Part shown: in pieces, positions 17,821-25,500 of the stretch
How the letters are laid out: each line of letters starts with the position of its first letter
Numbering within the stretch: the first letter of the stretch is position 1
Assembly (NCBI RefSeq): GCF_030053115.1
Contig: NZ_CP125619.1
Coordinates: 559,001-623,000 of the forward strand
Direction: 5' to 3'
Length of the DNA stretch: 64,000 nucleotides
DNA from: Pseudomonas svalbardensis
GTDB taxonomy: Bacteria; Pseudomonadota; Gammaproteobacteria; Pseudomonadales; Pseudomonadaceae
Program-made: the position numbers and the translations under genes
The notes under the pieces: model-generated
Told to the model about the DNA's origin: nothing
What the model saw: the letters and a program-made list of their open reading frames with translations, nothing else
Database searches by the model: none

Positions 17821-17846
17821 AAGCCGCGGTATTCGCGGCTTTTTTG
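17821..17846 (+). terminator. Terminator between the small gene and the TIR cassette
   Basis: AAGCCGCG (17821-17828), GTATT and CGCGGCTT (17834-17841) are followed by a T-run to 17846. It terminates the plus-strand gene and may also act weakly on the convergent cassette. Confidence 0.85.
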
Positions 17847-17853
17847 TGAGCTG

Positions 17854-18339
17854 TCAGAAACCGCGTCGGATGCGGTTCTTGAGTTGGTCGTGGAACAGGT
17901 CTGCATTTCCTTTGTAGATGCCGCGAACCGACTCACTGATCGATTCCAGTCCTATCGAGCGTTTGGTTATCAACTCCTCACGATAAGCATCAATGAAAAA
18001 ATTGATGTCCGTATCGCCGCTCAGTTTCGGCCATTTGTCGAGGTACAACGGTAAAGCGCTGGGGCCAACCTGGTACGAGCAGATGCGGCGATTGCTGATG
18101 GTCGCTTCTCCGATCTCGAACGGCACCCACCAGGACTGTGCGGTGTTCTCCGAAATCACGGCGAGCAAGTGCGTGCACGCGGTGATGTTGCGGGTGATGA
18201 CCCCGGTGATGTCGTCAGTGGTCTGTGATTCCGGATCCAGCACGTCGAAGTACGTCTTGATGTTGGCCTGAATAAGACGGGTGTTGATGGCGATGGCGTG
18301 GGGCCGATCGCTATGGCGATAGCTGATAAACACAGGCAT
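17854..18339 (-). CDS. TIR-domain protein (second TIR of the cassette)
   Basis: The whole 161-residue protein is essentially one TIR domain. It begins with VFISYRHSDR (beta-A and the box 1 loop) and has HLLAVISENTAQSWWVPFEIGEA, where Glu75 is placed like the catalytic glutamate of NAD-cleaving TIR enzymes. The start at 18339 overlaps the caspase stop as TGATG; a longer frame to 18576 would lie antisense-like inside the caspase frame and has an Arg/Pro-rich, unnatural composition. TIR enzymes in bacterial immunity turn NAD+ into cyclic ADP-ribose isomers that activate effectors. It is the last gene of a three-gene minus-strand operon with the caspase and a DUF1863 TIR. The defence role is inferred. 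Confidence 0.85.
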   Translation of the reverse strand: MPVFISYRHSDRPHAIAINTRLIQANIKTYFDVLDPESQTTDDITGVITRNITACTHLLAVISENTAQSWWVPFEIGEATISNRRICSYQVGPSALPLYLDKWPKLSGDTDINFFIDAYREELITKRSIGLESISESVRGIYKGNADLFHDQLKNRIRRGF

Positions 18340-19298
18340 CAGAAATGTCCCTTGATCGCGAGTTCGCGGTAATAGGCGCCGAGGGCGGTGAGGCGGCAAC
18401 CGGTGGAGTGGATGGCCGCGTAGTACATGTGCTCGGCGTCCACCGGTTCGATCAGGCTGTGGCGGTTGCACTTTTGCAGTTGGGAGAAGACTTCGCCGTG
18501 TTCTGGATCGAACGTGGCTTCGGTAGGTTCGTAGCTGGGGTCGAGGGCAAACATTGATTCGGCTTCGGCGAACCAATCAGGCAGTTTGCGCAGAATCTCT
18601 TTGGGGATCAGCGGCGAGACTTCTCGCAATGAAATGAACTGCGACACATTGGTCTTGAACACCGGGCGCTGTTCCCACGCGTCGAGAGCGTTGTCGACGA
18701 ATGAATAGAGGCTGCCTGGGGTTATCTTTCCCAATATGTTTGCGGCGCCGCCGTGCAGTGCTTGCAGCAACAGCCCCGTGAAAACCCCGTGGTTGGCGCC
18801 TTCCATCGCCGGCTCTTCCTTTTTGCACGCGGTGAGGATGGTCATGCCTTCGCACACCATGCTGCTTTCGCTGCGTAGCGCCCGCACTTCGCCCGCCGAG
18901 CCCGCCTGGCAGCAGTCGAGAATAATTACTTTGTTTTTGATTTTTACCGCTTTGGTCGCCCAATTCAGGATGTCGCTGATGCGAATTCCATCCTTGGCGG
19001 ATTTGTAGTCCTGGGGGATCAGCATGCCTTCGTCCGTGTCGACGTCGAAGTTGCCGTGACCGGCGAAGTACAGCAGTGCAACGCTGCAATCGCCTGAAAA
19101 CAATTCCTGGATATGCCCTTCGAGCTTTTCGCGGCTCAGGTAATCTTCGGCGGAGGTCAGGACCAGGTTCTTGAAATTCGGATCGCCATTGGCGTCGGTT
19201 TTCAGCACCGAAGCCATGGCCATCGCGTCGTTGTTGCAGCCACTCAATTGCGAAACATGGCTGTAGTTATTAATGCCGATGAACAATCCCTTGCGCAT
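18339..19298 (-). CDS. Caspase-like (family C14) protease, candidate defence effector
   Basis: The N-terminal domain (about 1-225) of this 319-residue protein is a caspase/metacaspase fold. It starts MRKGLFIGINNY, has catalytic His81 in YFAGHGNF and catalytic Cys130 in VIILDCCQAG, then ILTACKKEEPA and GVFTGLLLQAL. The C-terminal part (about 240-319), ending CRLTALGAYYRELAIKGHF, is a separate helical module that could bind an activating ligand. Caspase-like proteases paired with TIR enzymes are known as the effectors of type IV Thoeris antiphage systems, where a cyclic ADP-ribose isomer triggers indiscriminate proteolysis. It starts three bases after the DUF1863 TIR gene and overlaps the second TIR gene, so all three should be co-translated. 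Confidence 0.9.
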   Translation of the reverse strand: MRKGLFIGINNYSHVSQLSGCNNDAMAMASVLKTDANGDPNFKNLVLTSAEDYLSREKLEGHIQELFSGDCSVALLYFAGHGNFDVDTDEGMLIPQDYKSAKDGIRISDILNWATKAVKIKNKVIILDCCQAGSAGEVRALRSESSMVCEGMTILTACKKEEPAMEGANHGVFTGLLLQALHGGAANILGKITPGSLYSFVDNALDAWEQRPVFKTNVSQFISLREVSPLIPKEILRKLPDWFAEAESMFALDPSYEPTEATFDPEHGEVFSQLQKCNRHSLIEPVDAEHMYYAAIHSTGCRLTALGAYYRELAIKGHF

Positions 19299-19301
19299 GG
19301 T

Positions 19302-19709
19302 TCAACCCGCCGCGTGAGTGCGAATGGCACTGATGATGCTGTTGGTGTTCCACGCACACTCTGCGTGTGCTGCCCGGCGCACCACGGTAGAAATCCGTTC
19401 CGCACCAAACGGCTTCACCGCAATGATCACCTTGCCCATTCGCCTGGCGATCTCGATTTCCTTGTTGATCCACTTGCTGTAGGTCGAATACATCCCCGCC
19501 ATGATCAGCACTGCCGAGCAGGGCCGGATTTTGTTTTCGATGGCTTCTTCCAGCTGCTTGTCGGTTTTCGCGCCGATGATAGGGTTGTCCGGCGGCACCG
19601 AAAAATTTTTGAACGTGAAGCCGGGTTTAGCGTTGAGCAGCCGCACGAGGTTGTCGTGGGCGTGGGGGTAGTTCCACGAATGGCTGATGAACAAATGATA
19701 GGTTTGCAT
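19302..19709 (-). CDS. DUF1863 / ThsB-like TIR protein
   Basis: The 135-residue protein has the hallmarks of the DUF1863 (MTH538, ThsB-like) branch of TIR domains: YHLFISHSWNYPHAHDNLVRLL, FKNFSVPPDNP, TDKQLEEAI, and MYSTYSKWINKEIEIA. Glu84 sits in the position of the catalytic glutamate. ThsB proteins of Thoeris systems sense infection and make NAD-derived cyclic nucleotides. The ATG at 19709 follows GAGGGATACCC, so ribosome binding is plausible. It is the first gene of the cassette. It belongs to a different TIR branch from the protein at 17854, which raises the question of which one makes the signal for the caspase. Confidence 0.88.
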   Translation of the reverse strand: MQTYHLFISHSWNYPHAHDNLVRLLNAKPGFTFKNFSVPPDNPIIGAKTDKQLEEAIENKIRPCSAVLIMAGMYSTYSKWINKEIEIARRMGKVIIAVKPFGAERISTVVRRAAHAECAWNTNSIISAIRTHAAG

Positions 19710-19748
19710 GGGTATCCCTCGGTATCGCCAAAATGCGAAGAGGGCTCG

Positions 19749-19776
19749 AATGTATGCACTTGAGTGGTCGCAACAA
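19749..19776 (-). promoter_or_regulatory. Weak candidate sigma70 promoter for the TIR-caspase cassette
   Basis: On the minus strand TTGTTG (19771-19776), a 16-base spacer and TACATT (19749-19754) resemble a sigma70 promoter 40 bases before the first ATG. The match is modest. Read-through from rsgA, 212 bases upstream on the same strand, is an alternative. Confidence 0.3.
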
Positions 19777-19921
19777 GACCTGCACGGATAAAGAGAATTC
19801 CCCTACAAACAGGCGTGCAAGAGCCTTACAGAAGTCTCTGACGTTTAAAGGGTGAGGATATTTGTAGGATGGTACAAGCGGCGCGCCGCCCCGTCAGTGT
19901 CGAGGCAGCGGGCGCGTCTGT

Positions 19922-20953
19922 TTAGTAGCTGGTTTCCGGCAGGCTAGCGATGATCGAGCGGTAGCTGTTCATCCGTTGCTGCTGCACGCGGCCTTCTTCG
20001 AGAGCTTTGAGCAGAGCGCAACCCGGCTCGCGGTCGTGCTTGCAGTCGCGGAAGCGGCAGGTGCCGATCAGGTCGTTGAACTCGATGAAACCGGCCTCGA
20101 CGTCGGAACGGCTGACGTGGCCCAGGCCGAATTCGCGGATACCCGGGGAGTCGATCAACTCACCGCCACCGGGGAAGTGGAACAACCGCGCGGTAGTGGT
20201 GGTGTGAGTGCCCTGGCCGGACAACTCGGACAGCGGGCCGACACGGGCTTCGACTTCAGGCAACAGGCTGTTGACCAACGACGACTTGCCGACGCCGGAC
20301 TGGCCGACGAACACGCTGATGCGTCCGTCCAATTGCTTTTGAAGTTGCTCCATGCCGTTGCCGTGGTGCGCCGAGACTTCCAGCACCGGGTAACCCAGGG
20401 TGCGGTAAACCGCCAGCAAGGCGTTCAACGCGGGGGCGTTCTGCTCGTCGATCAGGTCGAACTTGTTGAGCAACAGCAGCGGCCGGATGCCGGCGTGCTC
20501 TGCAGCAACCAGATAACGGTCGATCAAGTTGGCATGGGGCTCGGGCAGTGGCGCGAAGACGATGACGATCATGTCGACGTTGGCGGCTACAGGTTTGAGC
20601 TGACCACGGCTGTCCGGACGGCAGAGTTCGGTTTTACGCGGCAGTTGCGCCACGATCACACCGATGCCCTGGTTGCCGGCACGCCAGACCACTTGATCGC
20701 CGGTCACCAGCGCCGGCAGGTTGGCGCGCAAGTGACAGCGGAACACCTGGCCGGCCAAATCGCCATCGAGGGCTTCGACTTCGACCTGCACACCGAAGTG
20801 CGCAATCACCAGGCCTGTCTGTTCCGGACCCAGATCGCCACCCTCAAGTGCCTCGACAGCCGAGGACTCGCGTTTGGCGGCGCGGGCAGCGCGTTCGCCC
20901 TGAATCTTTTCGATGCGCCAGTTTTGACGACGATTGAGTTGGCGTTTGGCCAT
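19922..20953 (-). CDS. rsgA: Small-ribosomal-subunit biogenesis GTPase RsgA
   Basis: RsgA is a circularly permuted GTPase that helps mature the 30S subunit. Its motif order G4-G1-G3 is visible in the 343 residues: NKFD (163-166), GQSGVGKS (217-224) and DSPGIREF. An N-terminal OB-fold precedes them, with a very basic start ([13 protein letters not shown]). A C-terminal zinc-binding knuckle ([14 protein letters not shown]) follows the GTPase domain. It is divergent from orn, as in other Pseudomonas. The TIR-caspase segment lies directly downstream, between rsgA and motB. Confidence 0.96.
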   Translation of the reverse strand: MAKRQLNRRQNWRIEKIQGERAARAAKRESSAVEALEGGDLGPEQTGLVIAHFGVQVEVEALDGDLAGQVFRCHLRANLPALVTGDQVVWRAGNQGIGVIVAQLPRKTELCRPDSRGQLKPVAANVDMIVIVFAPLPEPHANLIDRYLVAAEHAGIRPLLLLNKFDLIDEQNAPALNALLAVYRTLGYPVLEVSAHHGNGMEQLQKQLDGRISVFVGQSGVGKSSLVNSLLPEVEARVGPLSELSGQGTHTTTTARLFHFPGGGELIDSPGIREFGLGHVSRSDVEAGFIEFNDLIGTCRFRDCKHDREPGCALLKALEEGRVQQQRMNSYRSIIASLPETSY

Positions 20954-21060
20954 AGGTGTTCCGTATCAAGAATGCAGCGATTAGGTAAAACGGCCGCGAG
21001 TTTAGCACGCCCGGCTGCCGCCCTAGGCTAAACTGCGCAGCATTGCCTAGGAGCCGACAC

Positions 21061-21603
21061 ATGCAAAACCCGCAGAATCTGATCTGGATCGACCTGGAAA
21101 TGACCGGTCTGAACCCTGATACCGACGTCATCATCGAAATGGCCACCATCGTCACCGACAGTGACCTGAACACCTTGGCCGAAGGTCCGGTGATCGCCAT
21201 CCATCACAGCGACGAAATTCTCGCCGGCATGGACGAGTGGAATACCCGTCAACACGGCGGCTCCGGGCTGACCCAGCGCGTTCGCGACAGCCGTATCAGC
21301 ATGGCCGAAGCTGAAGCCGAAACTATCGCTTTCCTGGAGAAATGGGTGCCGAAGGGCAAGTCACCGATCTGCGGCAACAGCATCTGCCAGGATCGTCGCT
21401 TCCTTTATACCCACATGAAATCGCTGGAAAGCTTCTTCCACTACCGCAACCTCGACGTCTCGACGCTGAAAGAGTTGGCCGCACGCTGGGCGCCGGACGT
21501 GCGCGACAGCTTCAAAAAGGGCAGCACTCACCTGGCCCTGGACGACATCCGCGAATCGATCGCCGAGCTGCAGCATTACCGCAAGCATTTCATCAAGTTC
21601 TGA
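21061..21603 (+). CDS. orn: Oligoribonuclease
   Basis: Orn is the DEDD-type 3'-5' exonuclease that finishes degradation of short RNAs and of linear pGpG from cyclic-di-GMP turnover. Asp11 and Glu13 lie in [10 protein letters not shown], with further acidic residues in [11 protein letters not shown] and [10 protein letters not shown]. The ATG at 21061 is chosen over one six codons upstream because TAGGAG precedes it by eight bases and the product then has the standard 180 residues. The gene is transcribed away from rsgA. Confidence 0.97.
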   Translation: MQNPQNLIWIDLEMTGLNPDTDVIIEMATIVTDSDLNTLAEGPVIAIHHSDEILAGMDEWNTRQHGGSGLTQRVRDSRISMAEAEAETIAFLEKWVPKGKSPICGNSICQDRRFLYTHMKSLESFFHYRNLDVSTLKELAARWAPDVRDSFKKGSTHLALDDIRESIAELQHYRKHFIKF

Positions 21604-21695
21604 TGGAATTGAGGGCTGCACGGAATGTGCAATGCCCTCTTTTGGTGCCGTCCCTAAATGGCTAGACTGCGCGCCTTCCTGCAAGGACCGCCGCC

Positions 21696-22307
21696 ATGTT
21701 GCTGATGCTTTACCTGATCGCCATTACCGCCGAAGCCATGACCGGTGCCCTGTCTGCCGGTCGTCGCGGGATGGACTGGTTTGGCGTGGTGCTGATCGCC
21801 TGCGTCACGGCGTTAGGTGGAGGTTCGGTGCGTGATGTGCTGCTCGGCCACTACCCGCTGACGTGGGTCAAGCACCCGGAATACCTGGTGCTGACCTCGG
21901 TGGCGGCGATGTTCACGGTCTTCGCTGCGCGCTGGATGCGCCACCTGCGCTCGCTGTTTCTGGTGCTCGACGCCGTGGGCCTGGTGGCGTTCACCCTCAT
22001 TGGCTGCATGACCGCGCTGGAAATGGGCCACGGAATGCTCGTAGCGTCCGTCAGCGGTGTGATCACCGGGGTTTTCGGCGGCATCCTGCGCGACATCTTC
22101 TGTAACGACATCCCCCTGATCTTCCGCCGCGAACTCTACGCCAGCGTCTCGTTCGCTGCGGCGTGGTGCTACATGCTCTGCATTTACCTGCAATTGCCGG
22201 GTGAACAGGCGATTCTCATCACCTTGTTTGGCGGCTTCCTGTTGCGGTTACTGGCAATCCGTTTTCACTGGGAAATGCCGAAATTCGTTTACAACGACGA
22301 AGCCTGA
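21696..22307 (+). CDS. TRIC / UPF0126-type membrane channel protein
   Basis: This 203-residue integral membrane protein has about seven hydrophobic segments arranged as two homologous halves, each with a glycine-rich RD motif (ALGGGSVRDVLLG and VFGGILRDIFC). That is the signature of the trimeric intracellular cation (TRIC) channel family, formerly UPF0126. Bacterial members conduct monovalent cations in vitro; the physiological role is unclear. The start MLLMLYLIAITAEAM begins within the first helix, as in relatives. It stands alone between orn and a palindromic repeat. Confidence 0.88.
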   Translation: MLLMLYLIAITAEAMTGALSAGRRGMDWFGVVLIACVTALGGGSVRDVLLGHYPLTWVKHPEYLVLTSVAAMFTVFAARWMRHLRSLFLVLDAVGLVAFTLIGCMTALEMGHGMLVASVSGVITGVFGGILRDIFCNDIPLIFRRELYASVSFAAAWCYMLCIYLQLPGEQAILITLFGGFLLRLLAIRFHWEMPKFVYNDEA

Positions 22308-22320
22308 GTTCAGCACGGTC

Positions 22321-22421
22321 CCTGTAGCAGCTGCCGAAGGCTGCGTTCGAGTCCGCAAGACTCCCTTTGCAGGATGACAACTGCTCCGCAGCCGAACGCA
22401 GCCTTCGGCAGCTGCTACAGG
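22321..22421. repeat. Large palindromic extragenic element with 29-bp perfect arms
   Basis: The arms at 22321-22349 and 22393-22421 are perfect inverted copies of a unit starting CCTGTAGCAGCTGCCGAAGG, separated by 43 bases. It is a different REP family from the GTGGGAGC type seen elsewhere. It lies between convergent genes, and its right arm overlaps the last codons of queG. Confidence 0.9.
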
Positions 22422-23479
22422 AGTCCGTGTTGTTTCAGGGCCCACTCGACGTGTTCTCGGACCAATTCAGATGGATAGTCGCGCCGCGCCTTCAGCGCTT
22501 CCAGCACCGGAATGCTTGACGGCGCGTTCCCCAGGCCTACCGCCAGGTTTCGCAGCCAACGCTCGTAACCTGCTCGGCGTAACGGCGAACCTTCGGTGCT
22601 GCTGAGGAACTTGTCCTCGTCCCACATGAACAGCTCGGCCAGTTCGGCGTTGTCCAGGTTGTGCCGTGGCTTGAAGTCGCTTTCGCCGGACGGACGGGCG
22701 AAGCGGTTCCACGGGCAGACGATCTGGCAGTCATCGCAACCGAACACCCGATTGCCGATCAATGGCCGCAAATCCTCCGGGATCGCGCTTTTCAGTTCGA
22801 TGGTCAGGTAGGAAATGCAGCGTCGGGCGTCGAGTACATAAGGGCCGACGAAGGCGTTGGTCGGGCAGATGTCGAGGCATGCGGTGCAACGGCCGCAATG
22901 TTCGGTGCTGTGTGGCGGGTCAACCGGCAGCGGCAAGTCGACAAACAGTTCGCTGAGAAAGAAATAACTGCCCGCCTTGCGATTCAGGACCAAGGTATTT
23001 TTGCCGATCCATCCAAGACCGGCCTGTTCCGCGATGGCTTTTTCCAGCACCGGCGCGCTGTCGACGAAGGCGCGGAAACCAAACGGGCCGATTTCGGCCT
23101 GAATTTTATCGGCCAGTTGTTGCACGCGTTTACGGATCAATTTGTGGTAATCGCGGCCCAAGGCATAACGCGAGACGTAGGCTTTTTCCGGTTGTGCCAG
23201 ACGTTTGGCCATTTCGGTGTCGCCCGGCAGGTAGTCCATGCGTAGGGAAACCACCCGAAGTGTGCCGGGCACCAGCTCTTCCGGATGTGAGCGTTTGCTA
23301 CCGTGGGCGCCCATGTAGTCCATTTCGCCGTGGTAGCCGGCCGCGAGCCAGCGCTCCAGGTGCTGCTCATGCTCGGCCAGGTCGAGGCCGCTGATGCCGA
23401 CTTGCTGAAAGCCCAGCTCGCGGCCCCAATCCTTGATGGATTGGGCGAGGGCGGACAGGTCTGTGGTAATTGCGGGCAT
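22415..23479 (-). CDS. queG: Epoxyqueuosine reductase QueG
   Basis: QueG is a cobalamin- and Fe-S-dependent enzyme that reduces epoxyqueuosine to queuosine in the wobble base of tRNA. Two 4Fe-4S ligand sets are visible, CGRCTACLDICP and CDDCQIVCPWN, preceded by the cobalamin-binding and catalytic region (FVDSAPVLEKAIAEQAGLGWIGKNT). The start MPAITTDLSAL gives 354 residues; the frame runs upstream to 23551 but that would overlap the divergent nnr gene. The stop lies inside the right arm of a palindromic repeat. Confidence 0.95.
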   Translation of the reverse strand: MPAITTDLSALAQSIKDWGRELGFQQVGISGLDLAEHEQHLERWLAAGYHGEMDYMGAHGSKRSHPEELVPGTLRVVSLRMDYLPGDTEMAKRLAQPEKAYVSRYALGRDYHKLIRKRVQQLADKIQAEIGPFGFRAFVDSAPVLEKAIAEQAGLGWIGKNTLVLNRKAGSYFFLSELFVDLPLPVDPPHSTEHCGRCTACLDICPTNAFVGPYVLDARRCISYLTIELKSAIPEDLRPLIGNRVFGCDDCQIVCPWNRFARPSGESDFKPRHNLDNAELAELFMWDEDKFLSSTEGSPLRRAGYERWLRNLAVGLGNAPSSIPVLEALKARRDYPSELVREHVEWALKQHGLL

Positions 23480-23542
23480 GAGGCGAGAGAAACCGGAGCT
23501 GAGATGCGTATAATTCTGCCAGACATCGGAGCCCGAAGACGC

Positions 23543-25042
23543 ATGCCGCACACTAAAGATGATTTACCCGACGTGCTGTATAGCGCCGCGCAAGTGCGAG
23601 CCCTCGATGCGAGCCTGATCGCGGCCGGTACACCGGGCTTCGAATTGATGCAGCGCGCGGCGCGGGCGACCTGGCGTGCGCTGGTCCGTCATTGGCCAAC
23701 GGCGAACGAATTGAGTGTCGTGGCCGGCCACGGCAATAACGCCGGCGACGGTTATCTGGTGGCCGTGCTGGCCAGACGTGCCGGCTGGCATGTGCGGGTG
23801 TTGGCGGCCGGTGATCCCAAGCGTTTGCAGGGTGATGCGGCATTGGCCCATGCCGAGGCGGTGTCCGAAGGTGTCGCGGTTCAAGCCTGGAGCGCACAGT
23901 CCGAGTTGCGCGGTATCGTGCTGGATGCCTTGCTCGGCACCGGTCTGATGGGAGAGGTGCGAGAACCCTACGCGGGCGTCATCGCAGCGATCAATGGCAG
24001 CGGGCTGCCGGTTGCGGCAGTGGATATCCCTTCGGGGTTGTGTGCTGATACAGGCCGAATACTCGGCGCTGCGGTGCGGGCTGACCTGACCGTGACGTTC
24101 ATCGGCCTGAAACTGGGTCTGTTCACCGGCGATGCTGCAGACGTGGTCGGCGAGTTGGTGTTCAACGATCTGCAAGCCTCCCCCGAGTCGTTTAACGGAG
24201 TCGCCATCAGTGCACGTCGCCTGACGGCCAGTTCCTTGCCGCGTCTGGCGAGCCGGGCTCCAACCTCCCATAAAGGCAAATTCGGCCATGTATTGCTGAT
24301 CGGCGGTGATCGCGGCTTTGGCGGCGCCATCCTGCTGAGCGCGCAAAGTGCGCTGCGTAGTGGTGCGGGAATGGTGTCGGTGGCGACGCGCAGTGAACAT
24401 GTTTCGGCCGCGCTGGCGAGAATCCCCGAAGCCATGGTGTTGGGCACTTCGTCGGCCAATCAACTGATGGAACTGCTGCAAAAGGTTTCCGTGCTGGTTG
24501 TCGGCCCAGGCTTAGGTCAGGCTTCCTGGGGGCGCAGCCTTTTGTCGGCGGCTGCCAACGCGCCGCTGCCGCAAGTCTGGGACGCCGACGCATTGAATCT
24601 GCTGGCCACAGAGCACCTGAGCTTGCCCAAGGATTGTGTGATCACTCCGCATCCGGGCGAAGCGGCGCGCTTGTTGGGGATGAGCACTGCCGAAGTTCAG
24701 GCTGACCGCCCCGCTGCGGCTCACGCATTGAGCAAAAAATATACAGCTGTCGTGGTGCTGAAAGGCACCGGCAGCCTGATCGCCAGCCCCGATGGGCGCC
24801 TGGCGTTGTGTCATCAGGGCCATCCGGCCATGGCCACCGCCGGTTTGGGTGATGTGCTGGCCGGTCTGGTCGGCGCGTTGCTGGCGCAAGGCATGGAGGC
24901 GTTCGACGCCGCCTGCCTGGCCGTCTGGCTGCACGCCAATGCTGGCGCGCAAGAAGGTAAATCGGGCCGTGGGCTGGCGGCCAGTGATCTGATTCCGGCC
25001 ATTCGTCAGTTGTTGGAGGAGCAAGCACCGTGTCTGAAGTAA
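23543..25042 (+). CDS. nnr: Bifunctional NAD(P)HX epimerase / dehydratase
   Basis: The 499-residue protein repairs hydrated NADH and NADPH. The N-terminal YjeF_N epimerase domain (about 15-215) shows VAGHGNNAGDGYLVA and VDIPSGLCADTG. The C-terminal YjeF carbohydrate-kinase-like dehydratase (about 230-499) shows GHVLLIGGDRGFGGA, VVGPGLGQ, TPHPGEAARLLG and GLGDVLAGLVGALL. The ATG at 23543 (MPHTKDDLPDVLYSA) is taken as the start. The frame continues upstream past an ATG at 23504 into queG, without supporting signals. The gene overlaps tsaE by 13 bases. Confidence 0.95.
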   Translation: MPHTKDDLPDVLYSAAQVRALDASLIAAGTPGFELMQRAARATWRALVRHWPTANELSVVAGHGNNAGDGYLVAVLARRAGWHVRVLAAGDPKRLQGDAALAHAEAVSEGVAVQAWSAQSELRGIVLDALLGTGLMGEVREPYAGVIAAINGSGLPVAAVDIPSGLCADTGRILGAAVRADLTVTFIGLKLGLFTGDAADVVGELVFNDLQASPESFNGVAISARRLTASSLPRLASRAPTSHKGKFGHVLLIGGDRGFGGAILLSAQSALRSGAGMVSVATRSEHVSAALARIPEAMVLGTSSANQLMELLQKVSVLVVGPGLGQASWGRSLLSAAANAPLPQVWDADALNLLATEHLSLPKDCVITPHPGEAARLLGMSTAEVQADRPAAAHALSKKYTAVVVLKGTGSLIASPDGRLALCHQGHPAMATAGLGDVLAGLVGALLAQGMEAFDAACLAVWLHANAGAQEGKSGRGLAASDLIPAIRQLLEEQAPCLK

Positions 25043-25500
25043 CCCTGTACCTGGCTGATGAAGAGGCGATGACCGCATTTGGCGTACGCATCGCACAAAC
25101 CACTGAAGGGCACGGTCTGATTTTTCTCGAGGGAGATCTGGGCGCGGGGAAAACCACGCTGTCCCGGGGCATCATCAGGGGGCTGGGGCATGAAGGGTCG
25201 GTAAAAAGCCCTACGTTTACCTTGGTCGAACCCTACGAGATTGGCGACATCCGGGCCTTTCATTTCGATCTCTATCGCTTGGTCGACCCTGAAGAGCTGG
25301 AGTACCTCGGTATCCGCGACTACTTCGAAGACGACGCGTTGTGCCTGATCGAGTGGCCCGAAAAGGGTGCAGGCTTTTTGCCAAAGCCCGACCTGACCAT
25401 TACCATTAGCCCGCAAGACAGCGGGCGTTCGCTGAAAATTTTGTCCCAGGGCTCGCGTGGCGAGTTGTGGTGTGCCGCTTTGGCATTGGAAACCAATTAA
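25030..25500 (+). CDS. tsaE: tRNA threonylcarbamoyladenosine biosynthesis ATPase TsaE
   Basis: TsaE is the small P-loop ATPase needed with TsaB and TsaD to make t6A37 in tRNAs. The Walker A motif is GDLGAGKT at residues 35-42, followed by SPTFTLVEPY and the acidic HFDLYRLVDPEELEYLG. The start is a GTG with GGAGGAG upstream, inside the end of nnr, which implies translational coupling. The 156 residues fit the family. The stop TAA directly abuts the ATG of amiB. Confidence 0.95.
   Translation: MSEVTLYLADEEAMTAFGVRIAQTTEGHGLIFLEGDLGAGKTTLSRGIIRGLGHEGSVKSPTFTLVEPYEIGDIRAFHFDLYRLVDPEELEYLGIRDYFEDDALCLIEWPEKGAGFLPKPDLTITISPQDSGRSLKILSQGSRGELWCAALALETN

Noticed and set aside
18340..18576. N-terminal extension of the second TIR protein
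   Set aside because: The extra 79 residues are Arg/Pro-rich and overlap the caspase gene in another frame; the ATG at 18339 overlapping the caspase stop is the natural start.
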